The position numbers and the translations under genes were made by a program. The notes under the pieces are model-generated. The model did not search any database. It was not told the DNA's origin and saw only the letters and a list, made by a program, of their open reading frames with translations. From Irineochytrium annulatum (taxonomy: Eukaryota; Chytridiomycota; Chytridiomycetes; Chytridiales; Chytridiaceae): a stretch of 28,208 nt of DNA. The stretch spans positions 1-28,208 of the forward strand of contig JADGJL010000264.1 of assembly GCA_027600665.1 (NCBI GenBank), in the 5' to 3' direction. How positions within the stretch are numbered: the first letter of the stretch is position 1; every line of letters starts with the position of its first letter. Shown one piece after another: positions 10,338 to 19,138 of the stretch.

Positions 10338-12013
10338 TCAAGCAGACGTCACGTCCTGGCCAGTAAACCTGGCCTTGAGCTGCGCAACCTCCCTCTCAAG
10401 AATCCTGGCTTGGGCGTCCCCGCGGGCCGTAAGCTCCTGCGCCAGCGCGCGGTTGTAGGGAGTCAACTGCTCATGGTCGATCTTGCCGCCGACCTCGACC
10501 ATGGCGTTGAGGACGACCGAGAGCTGGTTAGGAAGCCAGGTCGTGATCGGGCTGCCGCCCGTCGCGACCGGGTGGGACGAGTGCTTGATGATGTACCTGA
10601 GTTGAAAATTCCGTCAACATAATGCGCAGCCGCAGAGCATGGGGAAAAAAGTAACTCACTCCTTGGTGAAGTTCCAGTGCCGGTTGCGGAACTCCCGGAC
10701 CTGGTCAAGGAGCGCGAGGTACATCACGGCCGAGTTTCCATCCTTGACGGCGAACTGCCTGACGTTGAGCTCGCCCGCCCTCCTCTCGAGGTACGCGAGC
10801 CACTGGTTGTGGTTCGCGGGCCTGTACGACCTGAAGTCCCTGAGGATGTCCGTGAGCGGGTTGATGGGCATGCGGCCCGTAAGCTGGAGGAGGTTGTCGC
10901 ACGTCGGGATGATAGAGTCGTTCGCTCCCGATTCACCCCGGAAAAACGTCGCCTGATCCGAGACGCCCTCGTAGATGACGCCATTGGGGAACATAGGCTG
11001 GTTCTTGGTGCCCATGATGAAGGTGCGGAACTTGAGGTAGTCTTCCGTGGCCGAGTGGGCCCACATGGTGTCCATGGTAGCGTTGATCTTTTGCATGGTT
11101 GAGAGCATGCCCTTCATCTCCTCGTCGAGGCCCGCGCGGTCGTTGCGCTCGACGGCAGCGAGGGTGCCGAGGGTCGCCTTGACGAGGTCGCCGGTGTTGG
11201 AGACCATAGCCACGTGCACAAGGATGAAACCATGCTCGGAGGGCATGCCGGAGAACCTGCGGATAAGCTCCATGTTCTCGTATGCGAGACCCTGGCTGCG
11301 GTCCTTGCGCTTGTAGTTGTACAAGGCGTAGGACTGTGCGTACTCCATGAACTGGTAGGGGGAAGACGCGTAAGCAAATAGCTCTCATAAGAAGTACGAC
11401 AGAAGCAACTCACGGGCTTAGAGCCGATCTTCTCCGAAATCTTGGCCAACGGCACAGCCAAGTTTTTGGGCAAAACGGACCGCCCGAGACCATACTCGCC
11501 CTTCTTCTTGTTCATGATATCACACGGCTCCAGAAGGTAGGCGCTCGCAGCAAACGTGTAATCACGGAACAAGGCTTTAGAAGCAAAAGGTCAGAGGGAC
11601 AAGCGACCAAAAAAAAAAAAAAAAAAGGTAAAAAGGTTCCACTAACCAGTGAGCACCCGCTGGTCAATGATGGAATCCACGTCGATGAGAGGCAGCTCCT
11701 TGTTGACGGCGTCGCCGAAGGTCCCCTTGGCGAGCAGACCCTCGGAGCCATCGTCCTGGATCACAGACATACGCTGGAGCAGGCTCTCGAGCGGCGCAAA
11801 CTTCTCCGGCAGCTGAACAAGAGGATCCTGCCGGGGGAGGAAGCCGTTGCGGGTGCCGACGATGAACTGAGGCGTGGACAGGTCATTGGCGTCCTCGGCT
11901 AGGGAGGCCAGGGCCCGGCGTGGCACCCGCGGAGCTTTGGTGGAATAGGCGCGGATCGATGGCGTCCGGGAGAGGAGCGACGGGAACCGGGAAGCGGGGC
12001 GGAGGAAATGCAT
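10338..12013 (-). CDS. IDO: Indoleamine 2,3-dioxygenase family haem protein with mitochondrial presequence
   Basis: The enzyme opens the indole ring of L-tryptophan to N-formylkynurenine, the first step of the kynurenine/NAD route, using haem and O2. Exons 11647-12013, 11414-11574, 10660-11351 and 10338-10596 give 492 residues. IDO family sequence includes ALFRDYTFAASAYLLEPCD, GLGRSVLPKNLAVPL and KPFMEYAQSYALYNY. Arg285 (YLKFRTF) aligns with human Arg231, FRGESGANDS matches the distal loop, and His401 (RNRHWNFTKEYI) sits where the proximal haem ligand lies. VATGGSPITTW corresponds to the GTGGT loop. The start at 12013 is chosen because the next residues, MHFLRPASRFPSLLSRTP then RAYST, form a typical mitochondrial targeting peptide with a processing-like RAYS motif. 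A frame extending upstream to 12136 begins with GTG and is unlikely. Intron 1 contains an 18-base T tract. The HPVATGGSPITTWLPNQ ending may mark a subfamily different from yeast BNA2. Confidence 0.92.
11609..11626 (-). repeat. T18 tract in IDO intron 1
   Basis: Eighteen consecutive A on the plus strand read as a poly-T tract in the first IDO intron (11575-11646). It lies nearer the donor than the acceptor, so it is probably a slippage tract as much as a polypyrimidine signal. Confidence 0.85.
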
Positions 12014-12531
12014 GTCGGGAGTAGTGTGCTGTTCGGAGGAGTTGAGGGCAGTGGGCAGATGACGCCTTGCAACGTATTTGAGGCAATTCCAATCAAAGGG
12101 TTCCGAGTAAGGAACGGAACAGGCAGGAGGGTACACCCATGGTCACCTGGAGGGTACTGTACTGTACCGTGCTGTACATAAATACACTAATATCGTGGCA
12201 GAATCCGGGATCGATTTTTAATTACGTTGTTTGTTACTAGAAAATAGCAAGCTTCGAATTAGATTTATTTAAATTTTGTTGCGAAAATGTCTGAGATGCT
12301 TTTTGATGGGACGTAAGCGAGCGTGAGTTCCGAAAGAAACATTTTATGCAATGACGTGCTCGAAAATGTTAAACAAAATAAGTGTGTTCTTTAATTACTT
12401 ATGTAAGCTCGTTCTCCTTGATCAAAGCGGTAACGACAACTCTTGTGCCGGTATATTAAGAGTGCATTATGTAATGCAGTAGTATGTCCCATCTAACTAT
12501 GAGAAGAGTCCATTCAGCAAGTACGAGGTTC
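12014..12531. other. Intergenic: IDO promoter and guanine deaminase 3' region
   Basis: This AT-rich spacer separates two minus-strand genes. TTTATT at 12264-12269 reads AATAAA on the minus strand and is a possible poly(A) signal for guanine deaminase, about 260 nt past its stop. A TATA-like element and a TGTAC cluster lie on the IDO side and are listed separately. Confidence 0.45.
12154..12185 (-). promoter_or_regulatory. Candidate IDO core promoter: TATTTAT plus GTAC cluster
   Basis: On the minus strand TATTTAT (12179-12185) lies about 166 nt upstream of the chosen IDO ATG. It is followed immediately by four GTAC cores within about 25 bases (plus strand ggtactgtactgtaccgtg then ctgtaca). 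Position and composition fit a core promoter with a repeated palindromic half-site, but no factor is recognised. Confidence 0.3.
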
Positions 12532-14169
12532 CTACGCAAAGACAAGTTTCCTTCCCTTGACCCAAACCTCCGCGATATTGCGGTCATCCCCTAGGAAGAA
12601 GAATTTCTCAAACTGCGACACCACGTCGTCATGGGGAAACAAATTTACTGTCGCGTCCCCCCGAAGGCCGCGCTGCTCCGGAGCCACCTCATCATTTCCC
12701 GCCAGCGTTCCCTCCAGATTAATTAGCAGTGCGTCAAAGTCCTTCCCTGGCGCAAAGTTCCCAACCTTGTCCTCGATTCCCAGTACCTCCGCGCCACCCA
12801 GGGTGCCGAGGTAGAAGGCTTCGCTGTAACCTAACGGCTCCCACACCTCCTTCTCCTCCGCAATCGTGCTGTACCCCTCCGCTCCCTCTGCCCTCTGCCT
12901 AGCCTCATACGCGATCACCTTGCTCGCGACGAGCGCGGCCCGCATCGCCTCATGCACGCTCGAGCTGTACCCGCCGGCCACGTCCGTCCCAATCGACACC
13001 CGCACGCCCTTGCTGATCATCCTCCTCACATTCGCAGAACCCGACATGATCGTAAAGTTGCTAACGGGGCAGTGGCTGACCCCGCTGCCTCTGCTCGCGA
13101 TCAGCTCCAGCTCCGCATCCGTCATGTGCACGCAGTGCGCCAGCACCGTCCGCCTCGTCAGCAGGCCCGCCGCGTCGTACACGGCCGTGTAGGACGCGCA
13201 CTCCGGGTGCAGCTCCGAGACCCATCGGACCTCCTTCTTGTTCTCGTTTAGGTGCGTCTGCACCGTCAGGTCACGGTCACGGGCGAGGTCGCCAAGGAAG
13301 CGCATCAGCTCCGCCGTGCACGTGGGAGCGAACCGAGGCGTCAGGACCGGTTTGACGAGGTCCGTCGCGTGAGGGTGCACCTTGCTGACGCGCTCCTCAA
13401 ACGCATCCAGGAACCGCACGGTCTCGTCCATGGATTCCACCGTGCTCTCGACGTAGTAGTCCGGCGCGTGGCGATCCATGCACACCTTCCCGACAAAGCA
13501 CCGCTGTCCCAGCTCAGCCGCCGCGATCGCGAGCGCGTGCGAGGCATCCGCGTGAATGGTGGCGAAGTAGCACGCGGTGGTGGTTCCGCATCGGGCTGAC
13601 CGGCGGACGGCGCGCGAATAGGCCTGCCGCGCGTAGGCCGCATCCGCGTAGGCGGCCTCGCGCGGGAAGGTGTACTTCTCGAGCCATTCCAGGAGCGGGA
13701 GGTCGGTACCCGTGCCGGCGTAGACGAACTGGGAGGCGTGGATGTGGGTATCGATGAAGCCCGGGATCAGGAGCTGGGTTGGTGGAAGACGGTGGATCTG
13801 GGCGAACAAGTTACAGTTACCGCGATAAGTAGCATGTAGCCAGGAAGTTAGGCAACAAACCTGCGAGTCGTTGAAGCCGAAGGAGGCCCGGAGCGAGTCA
13901 AGCTTCGTGCGTATCGCCGTCGCGTGATCGTGATCCCGGGGTGCGCCAGCTCGGAAAACGGCCTCGCAAAAGGCGATCCGGCCATCGTCCGTTACGCCGA
14001 GGACTCCCGGATCCAGAACGACGAGGTTCTGGAGTGAGAGACTGTGGATGATCGTCCCGAGATAGACGCGGGTGATCGGCCGAATTGGCTCGGAGGCCGA
14101 CGTGGGCCGGGCCGCGGCGGTGGCCGTGTCGACGACATTCAACGGAGCCGATGCGGATGCTGACGACAT
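12532..14169 (-). CDS. GUD1: Guanine deaminase (amidohydrolase superfamily)
   Basis: It hydrolyses guanine to xanthine and ammonia in purine salvage and catabolism. Two exons (13861-14169 and 12532-13797) give 524 residues. The 63-nt intron (13798-13860, gtttgt...cgcccag) is divisible by three and has no stop, so the unspliced frame also stays open at 545 residues. Splicing restores the expected core IHRLPPTQLLIPGFIDTHIHASQ. Zinc ligands are visible: H121 and H123 (DTHIH), H285 (THLNE), H324 (LAHCVHM) and D375 (SIGTDVAGG). Also diagnostic are DLPLLEWLEKYTFPRE, CMDRHAPDYY, LTPRFAPTC and HCPVSN. The N-terminal 35 residues are Ala/Ser-rich, with no targeting signal evident, so it is probably cytosolic. 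A TATATAA lies 279 nt upstream. Confidence 0.95.
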   Translation of the reverse strand: MSSASASAPLNVVDTATAAARPTSASEPIRPITRVYLGTIIHSLSLQNLVVLDPGVLGVTDDGRIAFCEAVFRAGAPRDHDHATAIRTKLDSLRASFGFNDSQVCCLTSWLHATYRGNCNLFAQIHRLPPTQLLIPGFIDTHIHASQFVYAGTGTDLPLLEWLEKYTFPREAAYADAAYARQAYSRAVRRSARCGTTTACYFATIHADASHALAIAAAELGQRCFVGKVCMDRHAPDYYVESTVESMDETVRFLDAFEERVSKVHPHATDLVKPVLTPRFAPTCTAELMRFLGDLARDRDLTVQTHLNENKKEVRWVSELHPECASYTAVYDAAGLLTRRTVLAHCVHMTDAELELIASRGSGVSHCPVSNFTIMSGSANVRRMISKGVRVSIGTDVAGGYSSSVHEAMRAALVASKVIAYEARQRAEGAEGYSTIAEEKEVWEPLGYSEAFYLGTLGGAEVLGIEDKVGNFAPGKDFDALLINLEGTLAGNDEVAPEQRGLRGDATVNLFPHDDVVSQFEKFFFLGDDRNIAEVWVKGRKLVFA

Positions 14170-14963
14170 GGGCGGGACGGCGTCCTCCAGCCTTGTGGGA
14201 AGCTTGGAACGTGCAGAAGGGTTATTTGACCTCTCGAAGAAAGGTTAACGACATTTCTAAAAATCAACGTGTTATGAACACTACAGCCAGCGATAGCTGA
14301 TGGAACAAGGGAACACCCGAAAAGAAACGGGATAATGTCGCAGCATGCACCCTTTACAACCTCTCCATTTTGTCTCTCCCCGTCAATCGTGTTCGTTGGC
14401 TTTCCTAGAAGTTTGTCCGCATTCCGACTTGGTAGGAAAGGCCATCATTATATAGACTGGCGGAAGGGTTTTCATTCATGTTTATCTCCGCTGTAAGGCT
14501 CCTAGTTAAAATTCGCCGAACCGGTTAATCCTTATTTTCTTTAGCTAACTTGGAAGGAAGGATTTCAAAGGGCATTTTCACAGGATTGGATCACAGAAGC
14601 AAAACAAAGAGCTTTACTTCCTATGAACAGCAGTTACAGTCTAAGACATTTCAAAAAAAAAGATAACATGACAGGGTACAACGAAACTCTATCCCAAAAT
14701 ATCAAGAAGCCACGACGGGTTACAAATACCGCACGCCGATGGCTTCCCGGGGTTACAGAGGGGGAGGGAAGATCAAAAAAACAAAGGTAACCAATTAAAA
14801 AAAAAAATTACTTCGGATAGACCACGCACAATTGCGGCCGTAATCCGGACGGGCAAAAAAAGATGAACTAGGCGCCCCACAAGTTTTTTTTTTGGAACAA
14901 AGGGAAAAAAAAACAGAAATGAACTTGGAAGAGCGAGCGGAAAACACGGGGGGGCAGTGTCCT
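14170..14963. other. Intergenic: guanine deaminase promoter and ABC transporter 3' region
   Basis: No gene is seen. The part next to 14963 has several A or T homopolymer runs (14655, 14798, 14885, 14905), consistent with a 3' untranslated region of the minus-strand transporter. Confidence 0.45.
14448..14454 (-). promoter_or_regulatory. TATA-box candidate for guanine deaminase
   Basis: TATATAA reads on the minus strand, 279 nt before the guanine deaminase ATG. It is a good TATA match, but the implied leader of about 250 nt is long. Confidence 0.3.
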
Positions 14964-17818
14964 CTACTTCTTCTGGTACTTGATGAAGACCAGGGCCATG
15001 TACGACAGCACGAAGGTGACGACCGTCTGGAGGATGTCGATGCCGTAGTAAAGCGAGTCCGGTGTGTTGGCGTAAGAGTCTAAAGGGGGGGCAGAAAATT
15101 GTTAGCAATCAAGTTGAAACCATGCGCAACTTAAAATAGTGAGGTTTTATGATTTTACCTGATTCGACGTAACCGAGCGCCTTGACCAAGTAGTCGGACC
15201 CGTTCGAGTACGAGCACGTCGACAGATCGGGGAGACCGAAGGCCTTGATGTTGGTCGACAGTCCCGACGTGGTGCCGACCATGCCGAGGGCAGCCCAGGC
15301 CCCAGCCTCGACGGGGTTCGTCGGCTTGCCGCTGGCGTCGACGGCGACGGCGCCCGTGTTGACGTTCAGGGTCGTGAGGTTGAGGGCGGCCTGGAGGGCC
15401 GTGAGGGTCTCGACGGTGGAGACGTTGAGCGTCTGGGTGAGTGCGGGCGACTTGGCCGCGAAGACGCCGAGCGTCTTGAGGGCGAGCGCCGAGTTCTGGA
15501 GCAGGCCGAGAGGGGAGTAGACGCCGAGGATGGCCGTGACGGTGGCGTTGAAGGCGTCCGGGTTGGAGGTCGAGAGGCCCATAAGGGTCTTGTTGGCGGC
15601 GATGAAGCCGCCAGCGAGCGGGGTGGGGTCCGTGGGCTTGAACCCGACGGTGAGCTTCTCGGTCGCGGCGTCCATGGCGTTCTTGGTCAGGTCCGACAGG
15701 TTGATGGGGAGGAGTTCGGACGGCAGGCAGGTGAGTTTGTATCCCGTCATCTCGGTCCTGAGGGCCGGCTTGATGAAAAGCCTCATGTACGAGGTCCACT
15801 GCCAGAAGTGCGAGCAGAAGACGCCGCAGTGGGGCTGAGCGAAGGCGTCGGTGACGTAGTAGCCGTTGAAGAGGATGGCGTTGTAGTAGACGGCGGTAAA
15901 GGCGACGTTCGCGTACGGGATGGTGGAGGAGATGTGAGCGCAGAGCTGGGAGAAGCCGACGATGGCAAAATTCTCCATCAGGGCCAGACCAATGTAGAAG
16001 CCAAAGTGCTCCGAGTGCCAGTTCGACAGCGGAAGGAAGATGCCGAGGAGGATAAGCTTTTGAACGGAGGTTAGTTGCCACGAAATATAGAAAAAAACAG
16101 CCGGACGGCCAATGATATACGTACCATGATGATGTCAAGGAAAACGACCTCGATGAGGAACGACGCGATGTGGTAGAAGAGCGGGTGGTACATGCCGGAC
16201 GCGACCTCGTGGTTGTACTGTTTCCGGACGGCGATCCAGTACGAGATGGCGGCGACGCAGAAGAGCGGCGAGATCTGCGAGATGGCGAACGCCATGGCGC
16301 TCTTGGCGTCGTAGGCGGCCTGGTTGTCCTGCAGGTTGTAGAAGCCCCACCCGAAGAAGAGGCCGACGACGATGGCGGCCGCGAACCGGCCGGTCGACAT
16401 CAGGAGGTTCCGGCTGTAGATGACCAACTGCCGCTTGATGACCTGCCAGATCTGGTTGTGGGCGGGCGTGATCTGGAAGAAGCCGGCCTGGGCCATGGCG
16501 CCGCTGGAGTTGTCGTCGCGGAGCGGCTTGCCGTCCTTGTCGACCTTGGCGGCGGGCTCGACGATGGAACCGGCGCCGGAGTGGATCTGCTGGACCTTCT
16601 TGGCGTTGAGGGCGGCGAGGTCGGAGCCGCTGTAGAACTTGATGGACTCCTCGGGGCTGGCGGCGAGTCGCTCGGCGTAGACCTCGGCCGGGTTGCCGTC
16701 CATGTCGACGCCCTGGGACTCGAAGAAGGCGATCGCGTCCGCCGTCGGGCCAAAGTAGGCGACCTTTCCGGCGGTGAGGAGGAGGAGGCGGTCGAACTGG
16801 CGGAGGATGGTGTAGGAGGGCTGGTGGATGGTCGCGACGACGGCGAGCTGGCGCTGGCGGCCGGCCTCGAGGATGTTGGAGATGATCTCGCGGCCGGTGG
16901 TCGAGTCGAGACCGGTGGTCGGCTCGTCGAGGAAGAGGACGGCTGTTGAAGTTGCGGTTAGTACGGCAGGGCTGGAATCGTGGGAACTAATTGGGAAGGA
17001 ACTCACTCTTAACGGGCAAGAGCTCGACGGCGATGTTGAGCCTTTTCCGCTCTCCCGTGGACAAACCCCTGCTCATGATGCTCCCGACCCGCGTCTTTGC
17101 GCAGTTGTTGAGGTGCATCTTGTCCATGACGAACTTGATCCGCTCCTCCTTCTGCTCGTGCGTGAAGTGGGACGGGAGACGGAGGGAGGCGTAGAAGCGG
17201 AGGGTCTCGATGCAGGTGAGCTCCTCCGACAGGAGGTCGTCCGAGCACACGTAACCCGAGGTCGCGATGAAGGTGTTCCGGTTGGTGGGGATGCCGTTGA
17301 CGTGGGTGTCGGCGTCCCACTTGCCGAGGGTCTTCCGGTAGGCGAGAATGTCGAGGAGGGTAGACTTTCCAGCTGTTGTGGAAGACGGATATGTTAGGCA
17401 TCGTGTGGGAAGGGAAGGCGCAGCAGAGGCGATCGACGCGAGGAAGAGGGGATGGATGCTTACCACCCGACGGGCCCATGATGGCCAAGCTCTCCCCAGG
17501 CTTGCAGTAGCCCGACACCTCGGTCAGGAGCACCTTGTCCTCGTTCTTGACCTTCATCGACGCCGACTTCACGTGGAACGAGTAGTACGTCGGCGTGGGC
17601 GGGTCAAGCTTGTCCTCCTTGTAGTGCTGGACGCTCCCCTTCTCGGCGTCATCGCCAGCGCCGGGGGCGGCCTTTGGCTGGGCCTCGACCTCGTCGGTGC
17701 CCTTCGCGGGTGCGGCGGAGACCTCCGCCTCGTAGTCAGCGGCGCTCACGACCATGGCCTCCACGTCCTTCTTCTCCTCGACGGCAGCGACGACGGCGTC
17801 CTTCTTCTCGGCGGTCAT
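14964..17818 (-). CDS. ABC transporter, ABCG (White/BCRP) half-transporter
   Basis: ATP-driven membrane exporter, expected to dimerise. Exons 17464-17818, 17007-17372, 16125-16942, 15159-16056 and 14964-15079 give 850 residues. The nucleotide-binding domain comes first, as in ABCG. Walker A GPSGAGKST (K121) is recreated across intron 1. Signature LSTGE is at 222-226, Walker B VLFLDEPTTGLDS (D246, E247) is rebuilt across intron 2, and the H-loop TIHQPSY follows. The membrane domain starts about 425 (NLLMSTGRFAAAIVVGLFFGWGF), and the last helix (about 826-845) precedes a KYQKK end. Between the fifth and sixth helices is a loop of about 245 residues carrying six N-x-S/T sequons. The start at 17818 (MTAEKKDAVV) is the first ATG giving an acidic, ABCG-like N-terminus. 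An upstream ATG-less extension to 18178 looks like untranslated leader. The substrate cannot be inferred. Confidence 0.93.
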
Positions 17819-19138
17819 CGTGATCGTGGGAGTCTCTCTCTCTCTGGGTGGGGTGTGCGGGCAGGAGCGCGGTCCAGAAGCAAGCAGGCTGCTAAATAGG
17901 GCTGGCAAAAGAGGCACACAAGGAGATGAAGAGGTAAAACAGTAAAAAACCGGTCGACTATTCAATCCGGCCGCAAAGTCGTGTGGAACATAAGAGAGGG
18001 AGAGAGGGTCTTGTGCCAACGACGACGGCGAATTCACCGAGCAAAAGCAATGAAAGCTCAACCAGGGGGAGGGGGAGGGGAAGAAGGCAAGACGCTCTGT
18101 AACCAGTGTCGCGTGCGTGGTGTTGCAGAAGGAGGCAATTATTCCCTGTGGTGCCTCACGCGACACTTCCCTTGTCACGGCTCAACCGACAGGTAAAGAA
18201 ACCCAAAAAAAGGAAAGAAAGGAAATGACGCGTTGAATGAGCCGAGCGTGAGGGCGATACACGGTTAATCACTGGATACCAGCATCTACGCGCATGATGC
18301 AAAAAAAAGTGATCCGCGGTGCCGAGATTTATTCAACGGTTAACGCTATGAACCCCGGGACAAACGAACCAGCAGCGCAACTTCGCAACTTCAGCGAGCA
18401 TGTCTAGTACTTTTGTTTTTTTTTTCTTTCTCTAAGTTGACCAGAATGGTTGATCGAGCTAAGAGATGGGGTTGTTACTACAGCGAACGCGCTGGTGTCG
18501 ATGGCGAGATGGCCAGCCACCCCGTGAAGGATCTCTACGTCCAAAGCCATCAGGTTGCTACCGCGACCCAATCACGCCCCCCTCGAAGGAGGCACAGTAC
18601 TTGTCCATGTTACCACCGTCCAAACAAAATACCGAGCCATGGGTGTTTCTGACAGTTGAAAAAGCCGAACTTCATTGAGAGGTTCACCCAATCACTCAAC
18701 CACCCTCCAAGTGCATCCAATCACTCGACCACCATCACAGCGGCCATCCTGGGCACGATGGAGGACGAATGGCGACTCCGTCGCTCGGCTTGACGGGATC
18801 GGGCCGCGTGGTTTGGGGTGGCGGGGGGTGACCAGGAGCCTCCAGTGTATCCCATACCTCACGTTGCCCCGCTCCTCATCAAACCATCCAACGATGCCCG
18901 AATACCTCGCGGCGCCCTGCCTTCATCTAGCCATTCAACGCTCGTGAACTGGCTTTCTTCGTGCCATTTCTGTGCAGCTGCAGTGTATCTGTCCATCACT
19001 TTGCTTTTCATATTCCTCCTTTAATGCGCGGGATTACGCGGGCGATCATCTTTATGTATTTTGGATAATATTTATTCCTGGTGTAATCTGAGGTCTGCAA
19101 GCTACAATGCTCTTCGTGTAAATACATCGGCAAGGCTC
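17819..19138. other. Intergenic: transporter promoter and 3' region of the SPR-repeat gene; no gene supported
   Basis: About 1.3 kb lies between two minus-strand genes. Next to the transporter start is a CT/GA dinucleotide tract (ctctctctctct near 17835), a frequent leader or promoter element. Small frames at 18413-18652, 18675-18947 and 18818-19024 lack any family feature. A pair of CCAAT-containing repeats is listed separately. Confidence 0.45.
18685..18733. repeat. Direct repeat of a CCAATCACTC-containing 20-mer
   Basis: Copies at 18685-18704 and 18714-18733 match at 18 of 20 positions (both contain CCAATCACTC and then ACCACC), offset by 29 bp. A further CCAATCA lies near 18567. CCAAT is the classic binding core of the fungal HAP/NF-Y complex. 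Any role here is an inference, because the nearest gene start is about 870 bp away. Confidence 0.6.

Noticed and set aside
12014..12136. Upstream extension of IDO (YPPACSVPYSEPF...)
   Set aside because: It begins with GTG and would bury the mitochondrial presequence-like MHFLRPASRF; the ATG at 12013 is the better start.
16170..16949. 259-residue plus-strand frame opposite the ABC transporter
   Set aside because: It is antisense to a certain ABCG coding exon, and its Glu/Asp/Gly/Val-rich translation is typical of a shadow frame.
18818..19024. 68-residue frame with a hydrophobic C-terminus
   Set aside because: Short, in an intergenic stretch, with no homology I can recognise and no promoter or poly(A) context. 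A chance frame is the simpler view.
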